From Actinernus sp. WN-2022 (lineage: Eukaryota > Cnidaria > Anthozoa > Actiniaria > Actinernidae), in contig JAOWCC010000787.1 of assembly GCA_030867875.1 (NCBI GenBank), positions 1 through 64,000 on the forward strand: a stretch of 64,000 bases of DNA. The letters run 5' to 3'. Numbering within the stretch: the stretch's first letter is position 1; every line of letters starts with the position of its first letter. Positions 1 to 11,034 of the stretch are shown here, in pieces. Made by a program: the position numbers and the translations under genes. The notes beneath the pieces are model-generated. The model was given only the letters and a program-made list of their open reading frames with translations. It made no database searches and had not been told where the DNA came from.

Positions 1-110
1 AAATAAGGTGGATTACCATACATGGTAATGCGGAGTATTCTAAACAATGACACCTAGGAGAATGGCGGTAAGGACTGTACGCGTGATTGAATTTCGCGGC
101 ATTTTTTAGC
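1..110 (-). repeat. Copy of a ~110 bp sequence, direct repeat of 25673-25790; possible terminal repeat of a YR element
   Basis: The sequence around CATACATGGTAATGCGGAGT and CGCGTGATTGAATTTCGCGG matches 25673-25790 at high identity, with small indels. Similarity ends at GTGAG on the inner side. On the minus strand it lies ~190 bp 3' of the recombinase pseudogene. The copy runs to the window edge. Confidence 0.7.
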
Positions 111-300
111 AGTGAGGATAATGGCAAAAGATGCTATCTCTCCCCAAAACTCAGAAAAACCCTAAGACCCTCCATTCCTAATGTCAGGGAAAAGAGCGAA
201 GTGAGAGCCCTTCGAGATTGTTTTTGGACTGAACTCCTTAGCTACCGTGGAGGCGATAGCACTGTTGCCCTTTGAGGAGGTAGTGCCTTCGGCTAACGTA

Positions 301-1446
301 CTAGACGCAACTCGAGCGGGCATTCATAACCTTTCCATTTTGCGTGTAATATTCGGCTGTGGCCAGAGACTTCCATCCAACATGTCTTGCAATGTCTTCT
401 GTTGTCACACCCAGGAGAGACATAGTGATAGAACAACCGCTTCTAAAGCTGTGCATGGTTTCCCCAGCGTGGATCCCCAAAGTTTTCAAGTTAAGCGTCG
501 TCAGTCTGTTAGGACCCCTGTTAGCTACCGCAGGCCCGATGGATGGATTGATAGAGACCCTCGCCTTTGCTATTGATGGCCCTAAACAGATGGCCATCTC
601 TAAGATTGATGGACATAAGATCAGAAAGTTTTACGTAAAGATAAAGGTTTGTCACTGGACAGATAGGGGGGTCTTGACATTTTTTTACCACGAAAGTATT
701 GGTGTCTCCTCTGAGCGTCTTGCCGAAGGTATGACGAAACAAGAAACCGTCTCCGCTTGGTAGGATTGCTACTTATTTAGTAAAAAATTCTACCTAAATC
801 TGATGCCCTATCACCAGCGAAAAAATCCAGACAGAAAAAAAAAAAAGACCTAGCATATAGGTAACGTTGCACGGGGGAGGAACGTTTTTGCAAAAACTTG
901 CGTTCTGAGGTAAAATGCATAACTGGGAAAGCTTGTCAAAAAAGAGTGGAACGGCTTGTTTAGGGGTAATTCTTGCACGAGGTCTGTTCTTCGCGCACCA
1001 TCGTAAGATATTGCTTTACCTGTGGTGATTGGCCGGGTTCCCTATTCCAAGCAGCTCGTTCCAGTCCCCTCGTCCCGCTTCAATGAAGATTTAGCGGTAA
1101 CTTCCCAATCAAACTGTCTACTGTTCCAGCGCCTTTACTAAGATCGAAAAATGCGCAGGACGGGGCATGGACTTTGGTTCTACCCCCCTTGTCTTTCCAG
1201 ACTAGGAATCTAACGATGTCGTGTGGTGCTGCTGACAACAAAGATTTAGGTTGTAGGTAGGGAAAGCAGGAAATCCTCAAGTTCCTGCTGGAGGCTAACC
1301 GTCTGCTTCTGGTACGGCTTATTCTTCAGTGTTAAAGTGCCACTACGACGAAATTTGACCATTTCTTTTGCCACTTTTTTGTATTCCATAAGAACAACCA
1401 GTGGCAGAAATATCCAAATCAGTGAAAAAAGTTTGAATGGCGCCAA
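301..1446 (-). pseudogene. Degenerate tyrosine recombinase (DIRS/Ngaro/Crypton-like YR) pseudogene
   Basis: Reading the minus strand from 1446, successive frames give an N-terminal helical part (VSLQQELEDFLLSLP), then SAAPHDIVRFLVWKDKGGR and GTVDSLIGKL (1280-1080). A stop-containing stretch RGDWNELLGIGNPANHHR and RARITPKQAVPLFF follows near 1080-950. Next come LRGDTNTFVVKKCQDPPIC (742-521) and finally HSFRSGCSITMSLLGV and DIARHVGWKSLATAEYYTQ (597-301). The C-terminal part keeps the YR active-site pattern: H-x-x-R at 453-442, H-V-G-W and a catalytic-type Tyr near 348. At least three frameshifts and several stops make it inactive. This YR type is widespread in cnidarian genomes as part of retroelements. 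Confidence 0.7.
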
Positions 1447-1484
1447 TTAGAGCACACATTTTAAAGAGAGTTTACCGTCAAAAT

Positions 1485-1566
1485 CACGTCCGCCATTACT
1501 CGAATCCGTTCCCGTGGGCGAGGAACGCCTAGTCATTTTTTTAGCGTATGTGACGTCATACACTTA
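1485..1566 (+). repeat. Left member of an ~80 bp inverted repeat pair (partner 3417-3497)
   Basis: The segment with TCATTTTTTTAGCGTA and TGACGTCATACACTTA is the near-exact reverse complement of 3417-3497. The two arms point inward and lie about 1.9 kb apart. They may be terminal inverted repeats of one element or two copies of a dispersed repeat. Confidence 0.6.
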
Positions 1567-3416
1567 ACGCATCGTTCTCAAGTTGCTTCGAACCCATAAC
1601 ATTTTCTTCTTATATTGTCGACAAACTCACACTGCGAATTTTGCTGTGGTTTAGTAAAATAACGACCTAAAATCTGCATCAGATTCTCAGAACATAGTAA
1701 TGTGTCTTTCTGTTTAAATTTATTGCCGGATGTTGATGATTTAGGGGGAAATAGAGCCGCTGGCGGACCGAGTTGAAAGCTGGACGAATGAATAGTCGCT
1801 AAACTGATCGCTTGGGAAGTGGCCTGCCAGTAAGTAGTGCTAGCTAGCAGAGGTTTCTTATCTTTTGGGGGTAAATTTTTCCCAGGGTATTTCCCCTGGT
1901 TCGGCTTTCAGGTTGTGCTGTTACTGGATCCGGGCTACAGGGAGAATTCAGCCGAGAAATCACTAAGGTATAAATGATCGCCAGTTTATAAGTCCTAAGT
2001 TTTGTTCATTGTTTATAGTGAAACCCGGATTGCTAGTTCGTAAATGAGAGTGATCGAGAATTATCTGTGTCCCGGCAATAGATTTTCCGGCGAATCTACA
2101 TTCTAAAATACAATGTAATTGCTATAAAATTAAATCGCTCTCTTGTCTAACATGAAATCGTGAATGATAAGAATTTACTAGAGGACTAAAACAATGTATT
2201 GAAACTGACTGATCTGCAGCTTTTTACAGTGGCTATCACAGAACCAAACTCGCGCCCCCCGTTTCTGTTTGACACACAAACAACTGAAACAAGGTACTTC
2301 ATGAAATAATATTGGTGGTTTCTTCTCGTGGTTTATTGTCTTGAAAATAAAATTAGCAGTAAATTAAAAGGCATACTACATCGATAGGTTTATCTGTTTA
2401 TAGGAAACAGCAATATGAGTTATTTATGATAAACTATGTTCTCAGCAAACGTAGCCGCTTATTTTTCGGTCTATACTAGTACGGTCTTACCGGCTATTCC
2501 ATGTGATACAAACAATTATGGGAGAAGCTTCTGTCCTCAAAACGTACACAAACCATCCTTGCACGAGGCCTTGAAGAGAATTACAAACCGTATTCTTGGT
2601 ACTCAACTAAATGCTTGAATTATTCATGTAGCGAAATGCCAGCTTTGTGGTTCGTTAAATTGCTACAGTCCTGTACAATGCACAAACTTGAACGATTATT
2701 TCTATTCAAAACGTTTTGTTTGCTTTTCAAAGCGGGAAAATGGTACACTTTCTTACTACATATGTTAGTTCGCGTGAAAGTAGCCACACGTGTTGTTGTG
2801 GGAAGTTTTGACTGTGACATTTCCCAGTCACTGGTTGAAAGAATCAGTCTCGCCGGCCGGCTAATTTAATTCAGAGCGTTTTCTTGACTTTCTATTTTCG
2901 TTCTAAACATAGTTTGAAAAAAGCTCCAACTCGACGCGAATTTGTGCGAATTACTTCAAATTTTCACAGATTGTTCGCAATTTATATCAGCTAAAAAACC
3001 CGTATCGGCGATTTTTTTTAATTTTTTAAAAGAGAGGCGCTGAGAGCGATTCCCGCATCTATACTTGGATTGCGCGTTAGCAGTTTCACGAAGACCAAAA
3101 TATCTTCAGAACGGCTTCGAATTTCCACAATCGCCGGCACTGTTTCGTAAACAAGGTCTGTGGGAGTCCAGAAAAGCAAACAGATCTTAAATTCATTAAA
3201 TTGCCGTGGAGTTGGAGCTCTTGGAAACCAACTCGCTTGTTCGGAAAAGAAGTTTATTTAAAAAATCGCACTTTTATCAAAATTACAAACCTTAGGTATA
3301 TCGTTGTAGCCAATTTTATAGGCTTTAAATGAGGTATAATTTATCTAAATACGACGAATATTCGAGACGCTACTTAATTTTATCCGGAACAGTACCCTGA
3401 AGGTATACGATAACCT
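1567..3416. other. No gene seen; AT-rich spacer between the inverted repeat pair
   Basis: Only short open frames without recognisable domains or codon structure occur. Frames at 2436-2869 lack family resemblance. If the flanking arms are TIRs, this would be the interior of a non-autonomous element. Confidence 0.4.
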
Positions 3417-3497
3417 TAAGTGTATGACGTCACGTACGCTAAAAAAATGACCAGGCCTTCCTCGCCCAAAGGAACGGGTTCGCGTAATGGCGGCTGT
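3417..3497 (-). repeat. Right member of the ~80 bp inverted repeat pair (partner 1485-1566)
   Basis: Reverse complement of 1485-1566, with about 90% identity by eye. It also contains a palindromic TGACGTCA. Confidence 0.6.
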
Positions 3498-4352
3498 AAA
3501 ATTCAAGATTCGGAGTTCAAAAAATAAGACTTCCCGTCGTCGTATCGAAAAAACGGCTTGAACTGGTAATAATATAGCCACTCTACTTTACCGAATATGA
3601 GAAAAAAATTGATATGTCAAAATTTGATCGTAGGGGGCACTTTAACCGACTTAAGGCAGTTCAAACGCTGATCGATGGGGAGATTGAGAGCAACTTTTTT
3701 AGGGGTGTGTAGCGTCCGTGTTGGCGCTTTTCCGCTTGTAACCACACTGCTGGCAGAAGGAGAAGGACGCGTCGTTTGGGTATGAGCATTCGGGGGCATC
3801 GAACAGCTGGTGTCCATATCCGGGGAACCTCTAGGAGAGGCTGGAGTATGGAACAAACGAAATAGAAGGGAAATAAGCATTGGGACGAGGAGTGAAGGAG
3901 AAACACAAAAGGTGGTGCACTTCAATACCATTTATTCTAACATATCGCAGCTAAGTATTAGGCGAACGGTTACATGACAAGAGAGATGGCATACAACTTG
4001 CGTTTTATTACAAAGTTACGGCATGTTCCTATATGTAGTACCGTATTAAAGTTATGTTTGGCTGATAAGGGAAATTAGTTTATTTTCTTCCAACTCATAG
4101 TCCGTGATTATTAAGTCCATGTGCTTGCATAGCTCTTGTACCCGAAGCAGCTCGTTCTTCAGCCTTCTTCCCATTTCAACGCTTTGGGTAAATGCTGTGA
4201 AACAGCCGGGGACGACAAGACCAATTTCCAGTTTCCGTGAGCCATTAAGCGCCCCCCCCCCCCCCCTCGATTAAGCGCCGCCCCGCTGGCAACAAAATTT
4301 GAAATAAGCGCCCAGGGCCCTTAATCGAGAAAATACGGTATCTGTTTGATCC
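3498..4352. other. No gene recognised; poly-C tract and a dispersed repeat segment near the right end
   Basis: A minus-strand frame (3931-3617) is Ser/Thr/Pro-rich without a recognisable domain. Positions 4240-4345 carry a poly-C run and GATTAAGCG motifs ending in GAGAAAATACGGTATC. This resembles a widespread repeat end. Confidence 0.35.
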
Positions 4353-4950
4353 GTTTCTAAATAGTGTTTCTGTTCATAGGTTTGATCGGGCTGAATCGCC
4401 CACAGGTTTCCGAGTCCTATTTCCGAGATTTTTCTTAGTTTTCTGGTACCAGTCAGTTTTCTTGTTCGAGTTGATACAGTCTAGATATGTGTCGCGTGAT
4501 AAGGTACTCACTTCTGGATTAAGTAATTTAAACCAGTATTTAATGGATCTTACTTTTGTCTCTACTTTTAATGGAATCTACCCAATTCGGCTCTACAGGC
4601 AATTTTAGTAGCGGTTTTATTCACTCCGAATAACAGCTTACAGAATTTATTGTGTACGACTTCTTGGGTATTTTTCTATTGATTTGACTGGCTCAGCTCC
4701 CCGGCAGACTTCGCTGCCGTAGAGCAGAATTGGTTTGATAAGACAGTCAAAAAGTAAGGTTAACGGCACTACATTAGTTCTGAAGTTTTCTCCCCACATA
4801 CTATTTTTCATTTTAAATAGTGCCTTGAGCGCTATCTTTTTTAGTTCTATACTTTGGCTAGAGCATTATCTTACTGAGCATTATCTTATGCACTTATCAA
4901 TTGAAACCCCGAGGTAGGTGGAGATTTGATTTCAAATAGTCCCCCCCCCC
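4353..4950 (+). repeat. Left half of dispersed repeat copy A (uninterrupted by the two insertions present in copy B)
   Basis: This ~600 bp segment matches 15464-15600, 16157-16200 and 17490-17918 in order. In copy B those three pieces are separated by two inserted elements. It ends in ATGCACTTATCAATTGAAAC and a poly-C tract. It serves as the empty-site reference for both insertions. Confidence 0.85.
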
Positions 4951-4965
4951 CCGGAAACACCGAAT

Positions 4966-5112
4966 CTGAAAAGAGTTATAATGAAGCACTGGTATGTCAT
5001 CAAAAGTCAACCCAGGCTTGCTAACATATTTAAAGATGAACCTCTAATCTCCTATCGAAAAGGAAAATCACTCAAGGACACACTAGTCCGCGCCAAAATC
5101 CCTAAATGTTAG
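4966..5112 (+). pseudogene. Penelope-like retroelement fragment (region after the reverse transcriptase)
   Basis: An open stretch on the plus strand reads MKHWYVIKSQPRLANIF, then DEPLISYRKGKSLKDTLVRA, and stops at 5110-5112. The H-W-x-x-I/L...P-x-L-A-x-I-F...P-L-I-x-(Y/F)-R-(K/R)-x-K-x-L-K-D-x-L-V-R-A-K pattern is the conserved tail that precedes the GIY-YIG part of Penelope-like elements. Only ~45 codons remain. No GIY-YIG motif follows. Confidence 0.55.
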
Positions 5113-5189
5113 AGATTATGAATCGGTTTACAAAACAATATCGATAAGTAGACGGTGAGGACTTCGCAACTTTATTAAACCTAGTTTGG

Positions 5190-5385
5190 AAATCGTGACG
5201 TCACAAGCCTACCGCAAGAATAGATTGGAAACAATTATGGACCATGCATAACTTAAGTAATATATACGAAAAGTAACGGGGAAAGAAACCTTTTCTGTTG
5301 TCGTTCTTGATAGCAGCAAACATTCGTTCTAAAAACTTGACCGGACGTTGACGTAACTGGCAGCCAATGCCCTGCTTGCAGGCAT
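5190..5385. repeat. Dispersed repeat shared with 13755-13962
   Basis: About 190 bp, from GTGACGTCACAAGCC to CCAATGCCCTGCTTGCAGGC, are nearly identical to 13755-13962. The differences are small indels, including a ~20 bp gap after the CACAAGCC motif. No coding content is supported. Confidence 0.8.
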
Positions 5386-5699
5386 AGCAATGAGGAACTA
5401 TTTTCATTACCGGAAAAAAGTCAAAACCGATACAACTTTGGACGCAAATTTAAAGACGATTCTCAAGTTTTTACTGAATATAGAATTTCCTGCACTGCAG
5501 AATTCTTATGTTTTACAGCTTCAAACTTATGTCGATTTCTCAGAACTAACCCTAACCATATCCTGTTTGAGCTGCTATGGTTTTTTGGGCAGCAGGAACC
5601 TTTTAAATAGGATTTACCGTACAGTATTTCAAGCGCATGGTCACAACACTGATCTACCTACCGGATTTGTTGTACTTGTCAAAATCAAGACTGTTCAAA

Positions 5700-6010
5700 A
5701 TTCTGATAACATAAATATTTAGGCAAATGTAATCCAACTTTTACCATGACATATTCACTATATGTGTTCACTCCTGTAAAAATGTCATGCCATTCCATGA
5801 AAGATTTAGTCTTCTTAAGGCGAAAAAGCTAAGATATTTCAGCTTTCAGGACAGCAAAATTGTCAAAATAAAGTGTGTTAAAAAATTTGCAAACATAAAT
5901 AACTGCCCAAATGTCGTGAAACTATTACCATGACATACTCAGTATGTGTGTTCACTGCTGTAAAAAATCATTACATTTCATGAAATATTTGGTCTTCTAA
6001 ATGCCAACAT
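5700..6010. repeat. Imperfect tandem duplication, unit ~185 bp, two copies
   Basis: Both halves share ACCATGACATA-TCA-TATGTGT, GTTCACT-CTGTAAAAA, CATGAAA-ATTT and GGTCTTCT in the same order, roughly 185 bp apart. The copies have diverged. Confidence 0.6.
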
Positions 6011-6935
6011 TCTAGGAGACATCACATTTTAATACAAAGCGGTCGAGGAAGATAATTATTTTCCAAAGCCCTTAGCTAGTAGATTCATAAACATCGCGAT
6101 ATCGATAGCGCTTCCTATCAGATTTTTTCGGTAAACGTCTGAGGACAACATGTTTCTCCACTGTTTCTATAAGTTTGAAGCTGTAGAACATATTCTGCAG
6201 TGAATGAAAGAGCCGTGATTCTGACGATCTGTAGAAGTTGTAAAAGACTATATAATTTCTCCTCTCTTGATTCTCGACCTGGTCGTCGCCTTATAGATGC
6301 AGCTGTGGTAGCAAAGGTCCTTCCGGGAAACGAAGTATAATAATGCCTTTCTCTGTTCGGGAAATAGTTCAGAAATGACGAAAGTTTCGCACGCTTTCTC
6401 CAAAGCTTGTATCGTCCGCCATTTGGCTTGTCCTTCATGCAGGCTGCACTACACATTCCATGCATACCTCAGTTCTCTAAAAATAAAACCTTCGCTCTGA
6501 TTGGTCGAAATGAAACAATGACCAGAACACGGTTTGTGTCAAAGTCCATCAGATGGGAGGTGGGAGGAAGTGAGCGGACGACCTCGACAGTCTGATAATC
6601 AGGCTGCGCTACCCAAACTTTGGCTTCAGTCAAAATTTAGTCAAATTTAGCCAATATTTGACGTAAAACCGATACTATATAGCGTGCTTTAACCGCCGTA
6701 ATAAATTGTAACATGCTTCTTTGATTCCCTATCTCACTTTTGCCGATGGCAATTCTAATACTTTTTAAATTTGAGTGCCGAAAAAAGTGGCCACATGAGG
6801 GATACATCGCTCTAATTTCGTCCATTCTTCTGTAAATCTGATCTAATGTTTGAATTACCCGCGCGCTTGGGTGATCACTTTCGTATGCAAATTAGCCCTT
6901 GGTGATCACATATGTCCATTCATTTTGTGCGATGT

Positions 6936-7492
6936 TTCAAATAGTCCTCTCCCCCCCCCCCCCCCCACCCCCGGGCACTTTATGCAGTCAAATCCCAAAT
7001 CTTATGTATTTTTATAGCACTAAAACTAACGTGAATATGCTATCTGAGGCCTGATTGTTGAAAGTTCTCGTGTTTAATGAAACTTCAGTTATAACACAAA
7101 ATACTGGTATGGATGTACATGTATTCTGCGACAGGCCTGTTCGCGGGCTAGCGGTGGATGGAGATTTGAAACTACTGTTCAACTAGTTTGCTTGCAGGTG
7201 GAAGTATCCGGAACCATTATATTTTGCATCCTGGATTGTACAAGCAATCAGTGCATACAGCTGGAATTTTTGAGCAAGCCACACTGGAACTTTGAAGGTC
7301 CAGTTACTGAAAAAAAGCCTGATATGGCATTTTTGTATAGAAACAGGAAAAAAACGGCTAAAATCTTACATGACGATCGCCACCACAGATGACTGACTGG
7401 GCTCCAGTCAAATCCCCATCCCTCCCGTGAACTTTAAAAGTACATGTACTTGAAGCAAATCTCAGTAGTAAAATCCCCAACCCCCTGAGGCC
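6936..7492 (+). repeat. Right half of dispersed repeat copy A
   Basis: About 540 bp, from GGGCACTTTATGCAGTC to GAGGCCACAAAAACTG, match 17919-18473 with small indels. The copies differ by an AACAGTA insertion, a CATG insertion and a divergent patch near 7300. A short frame on both copies (ending NRKKTAKILHDDRHHR) is conserved but has no recognised family. Confidence 0.85.
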
Positions 7493-8400
7493 ACAAAAAC
7501 TGCCGGGTCGATCACCATCAAACCCCCACATATCTCTACCTACCCTACCTCCCTCCGGTCGGGGTTTCAATCAATGTGCATAACGACACAACAGAACACA
7601 CCAGTGCGGCGGCCTATACAACTGAAACCAAGACATTTCCGACTGTCTCCAATTATGCGATATTTGGGGCAACTGGCTTCCCTACCAAACTTCTTTTCGC
7701 GCGGTAATGAGGTATGAATAAGGCGAATATATACTAATTCGCGGTAAATATCCACCACGTCACCTCTACTATTTCCAATGAACGCTTACATTTCTGTTTT
7801 TAAATAAGCATCATATAAGTTAATGTTTTGAAAAGGAAAAGTTAGGTAAGCCAATTTACTCCGTACAAGCAACTATTAAGATACAAAGTTTAGCGAGAAG
7901 GTAAATGAAATTTTATCGTTTGCGAAAGGATACGAATTTGGTAACGGAAGTTGATTTAGTTGTAGTCAGACGTAGTCCGAGACCCCCTCCTCTCCCCCTG
8001 AGAAATGGCCCTTACTACTGCAAGAGTGGTACTTCACATGACATACGTCACTTCTCCTCAAACTGATCGCTCTATACATCGTATTCGGCCATTGTAATCA
8101 TTCGCAACAGTTTAGGTTGGCTTTATAACTTAGAACAGAGTAGATTTTTTCATCGTTGCTTGTATGTTATTAATGCACCAAAGGCTTCGCTACCACGAAA
8201 TGGAGCTGATAACTTAAGCAACAAAGATATTCGTAATCATAATACTTGCACAAAAGACAATTTAAGATTACCTCGTGTGCATGGTTAGAAACTGGGGTTT
8301 ACAGAGACTACAGTACCATGCTTTGAAACACTGCAATAGTCACGGTGAAAATATCAGGAATTCAGATAAATATTTGACTAATAGGCACTATCACACCCTA
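7493..8400. other. No gene recognised
   Basis: Only short frames without domain signatures. No clear repeat structure was seen by eye. Confidence 0.35.
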
Positions 8401-8402
8401 AT

Positions 8403-8550
8403 TATTGGGTTGCAATCAATCCCCAGAGATTCAAACAACAAGGCCGTGGCGGCCATGTTGGTGAAACTAACAAGAGAAGCTAACGAGGAATCTTTTGTTA
8501 ACGTCCACCAACATGGCGGCGATGACGTCACGTGCAACTCAGCAACCAGT
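8403..8550. mobile_element. Foldback MITE of the GGCCGCCATGTTGGTG family, copy 1
   Basis: It contains AATCCCCAGAGATTCAAA, GGCGGCCATGTTGGTG, CACCAACATGGCGGC and TGACGTCA. The two ATGTTGGTG blocks are inverted around a ~45 bp spacer with GAAGCTAACGAGGAAT. It matches the copies at 32115-32262 and 41686-41822 in reverse orientation. Confidence 0.7.
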
Positions 8551-9404
8551 TTTCTTTTGTCCTATTTGTCCTGATAACAATTCCTTGCCACCTTATTCAG
8601 CTACTCTCTAGCAGAAACTAAAAATACGGCAGTCATTACAAAGGCAAGCTTGGCTCACATCTATCATGACTCCGTGATTCAAAATGTGTTATATGGACCA
8701 TTCATTATTTGTGGCGGAAGAGGAGCGAGATGAGAAATTATAAAAGTTCTCAAGACATTTCATAACTCCCCCATAGAGATGGCATAAAATTTCGAGATTC
8801 ACTCCTCATGGAAAAATCCCCCAAAATGAAGCTATGATACAACGGTTGTATTTAAAACAACACTGCATACATACTTCGTAACCAACAGTGCAGGCAGTCT
8901 CCTAGAGAACTAAGTGAGCACATGAACATAGGTACCTCAGTAAAATGTTTCCGAGTTTACCCTTTACGGAAAATTAAATATTTATGTCCTTAATTGTACT
9001 CACGGATCTTGATCTTCGGCTGCAGCTGTCGACCCCCGCTTATAATTTTAGGGTATTATAATCACTTGTTGTCGCAATCCGTACTGAGGAGAATCAAGTG
9101 CACAGAATTCCGAATGAAAAAAAAAACAATGAAAGATTGAAAGATTTATCCGGCAACAACAACTCATCGAGTGGAGAAAAAAAAAAAGTGGGTACATGTG
9201 TCTACTGCATTTGTAAAATAGATCAGACAGATGCACAGGCTTTAGGAGCATGGGCAAAGTATCGCTGGATTCTTGAGCATGATTGATTGTACCGCTATGG
9301 TTTGGTTTTAAACTCCGAATTGAGTAAATACTGACTGGAAAACAGCGAAGATATTGAGCTTGCAAGTGCACAAGAGAAAACCATGCACCGTGCGATGACT
9401 AAAT

Positions 9405-9508
9405 GCGGTATGCCCTTTGTCATCCTAATATGGTGAGATGTTGCCTTATAGGGTGGGAAAAGGCATGTGAGCATCTCACCTTATTAGGAGGAGAAAGGGC
9501 ATGTCACA
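9405..9508. repeat. Short foldback element (~100 bp)
   Basis: TATGCCCTTTGTCATCCTAA pairs with the reverse complement of TTAGGAGGAGAAAGGGCATG. The inner GGTGAGATG / CATCTCACC pair extends the stem. Confidence 0.6.
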
Positions 9509-10117
9509 GATTCTAGTTACTAAAAATATATTTCGTAGGCGTCATCGCACAATGCATGTATCCAAAAATCCTTTAATTCCAAATACGATATAGCCAGAGC
9601 TACGAAAGCCCTATAAAAGCCGTGCAAACCCTTTCACATAGCACTACGGTTAGCTAAACCTGAGTTCAGTCTGCTCGCAGAATTTTTTTTATAACAGTCT
9701 GTTATTAATTTGTCATAGCGATGTGAGTAAATATACACAAGAAACCCAAGAAACTGTAGAAGAGAAATACAGTATGGAAATTTGTCTTGACAACAGATTT
9801 GTTAAAAGTCTTCGGCGTCAAATGTACCATGTTTTGTATGGGAAAAAGGCTGAGATTTGAGGTACCACACAATTTTCCACCAGAGAAGTAAACATGTGAT
9901 TACATGAATTGTTGTTTGATTTTTTTAGGGGGAGGGAGGGGGGCACACGTAGCTGTCTCAAAAACAATTCACAGCTGCTGAGTGGTCCAAATGCCTTACT
10001 GAGTGGTGCGGATGCTAATGAAGTTCCTCCATTTCCCAGTTCACCCATATACCACATAATATGTGATGCTATGATTGCATTCTCACTGCAAACAGAATAA
10101 ATTTATAATCTAGTGTC

Positions 10118-10293
10118 TTGGATTGTACCCTGGTACCAGAGGTTTTCTAGTGAGAGAACAACCGCGGAGAAAGGCTGCGAAGCGGCGATCAGCTCGCTGC
10201 GAAGCCAGCGAGAAGGGAACTCGCTGATCACCGCTTCGTGTCTCTTTCTCCGTGGCTGTTCTCTCTAGAAAACCTCTGGAACCAGGGTACTTG
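10118..10293. mobile_element. Palindromic MITE with GTACCCTGGT-CCAGAGG termini
   Basis: The left arm GTACCCTGGTACCAGAGG-TTTTCTAG-GAGAGAACA is the reverse complement of the right arm ending CTCTGGAACCAGGGTAC. The stem continues through GAAGCGG-GATCAGC on both sides, giving a nearly complete ~175 bp foldback. Confidence 0.8.
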
Positions 10294-10851
10294 GATTTTA
10301 GAATGATAATGACTTTATTAAAACGCCGGAAAACAAATATCAACCAAATAATAGTTCGAATTATGTTAGTGGTATATAATATTCCGTATGTTGGTTATAG
10401 AGAGCACGCATTATATCCGTGAAAAAAAGTACCGACTATTTAGAGCGTAAACATATTTTGTTATCAACTAAATAAATAGCACAACTTACGAATTCAAGCA
10501 TAACGAACACATGGCACGCTTTGATCCGAAGAGGCTGTTTTATCTCCAAATGGAGCTCATTTGTTCCCTTTACGGCAGAGGGGCTCATAGATATCTTGTG
10601 TTGCTCTTTCAATTTCAGGAGCTGAAGCCGTCGCTGTCAGTATCGGCAGCACACGGCGAGCATTCTGATGGCGCCGAGTACTTCAGAACTTTTCGTTCGA
10701 CCGGTTTCACACATACTTCGAAAGCTGTGACAAATCAGGTTTGTAAATTGGCAGTTGGCAAATCCTTGTGGTCTTTCAACCTCGTCCCCAGGGTCTTCCG
10801 CGCATCGTTGAATCACGTGATCAAGATTTACAGAAGTACGGTTATATAGAG

Positions 10852-11034
10852 CAAGTGGGACAAACTATGGCACGTCCGTAGCCTTTCCGTAACCGTGCTG
10901 TAACCGTGCTGTACCGTATTTCTATAATATAATTGGATCAGCAGGGCAAAAACAATGGAAAACCATTTCAACGTCACAGCATGCCGTACAGTAACCGTGC
11001 TGTTGTCAGTGCTGTAGTTTGTCCCACTCATACG
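10852..11034. mobile_element. MITE with AGTGGGACAAACTA termini
   Basis: AGTGGGACAAACTATGGCAC on the left and its counterpart AGTGGGACAAACTACAGCAC (reverse strand, right end) bound ~180 bp. Inner GTAACCGTGCTGT motifs repeat on both arms. Confidence 0.7.

Larger units (their letters stand above)
4951..6935. mobile_element. ~2 kb insertion splitting dispersed repeat copy A, flanked by a duplicated TTTCAAATAGTCC + poly-C
   Basis: In copy B the sequence runs straight through TTTCAAATAGTCCCTCCC into GGGCACTTTATGCAG. In copy A the same TTTCAAATAGTCC + poly-C occurs at both 4935-4952 and 6933-6960, with ~2 kb between. The insert carries a Penelope-like fragment, a dispersed repeat shared with 13755-13962 and a tandem duplication. 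The mechanism is unclear: a long target duplication or recombination at the C tract. Confidence 0.6.

Noticed and set aside
3617..3931. 104-codon Ser/Thr/Pro-rich minus frame as a gene
   Set aside because: Composition alone. No domain, splice context or homology was recognised, so it is left as unannotated sequence.
7192..7392. Conserved short frame shared with 18145-18366 as a duplicated exon
   Set aside because: Both lie inside copies of the same dispersed repeat. The frame is interrupted differently in each and has no recognised domain.
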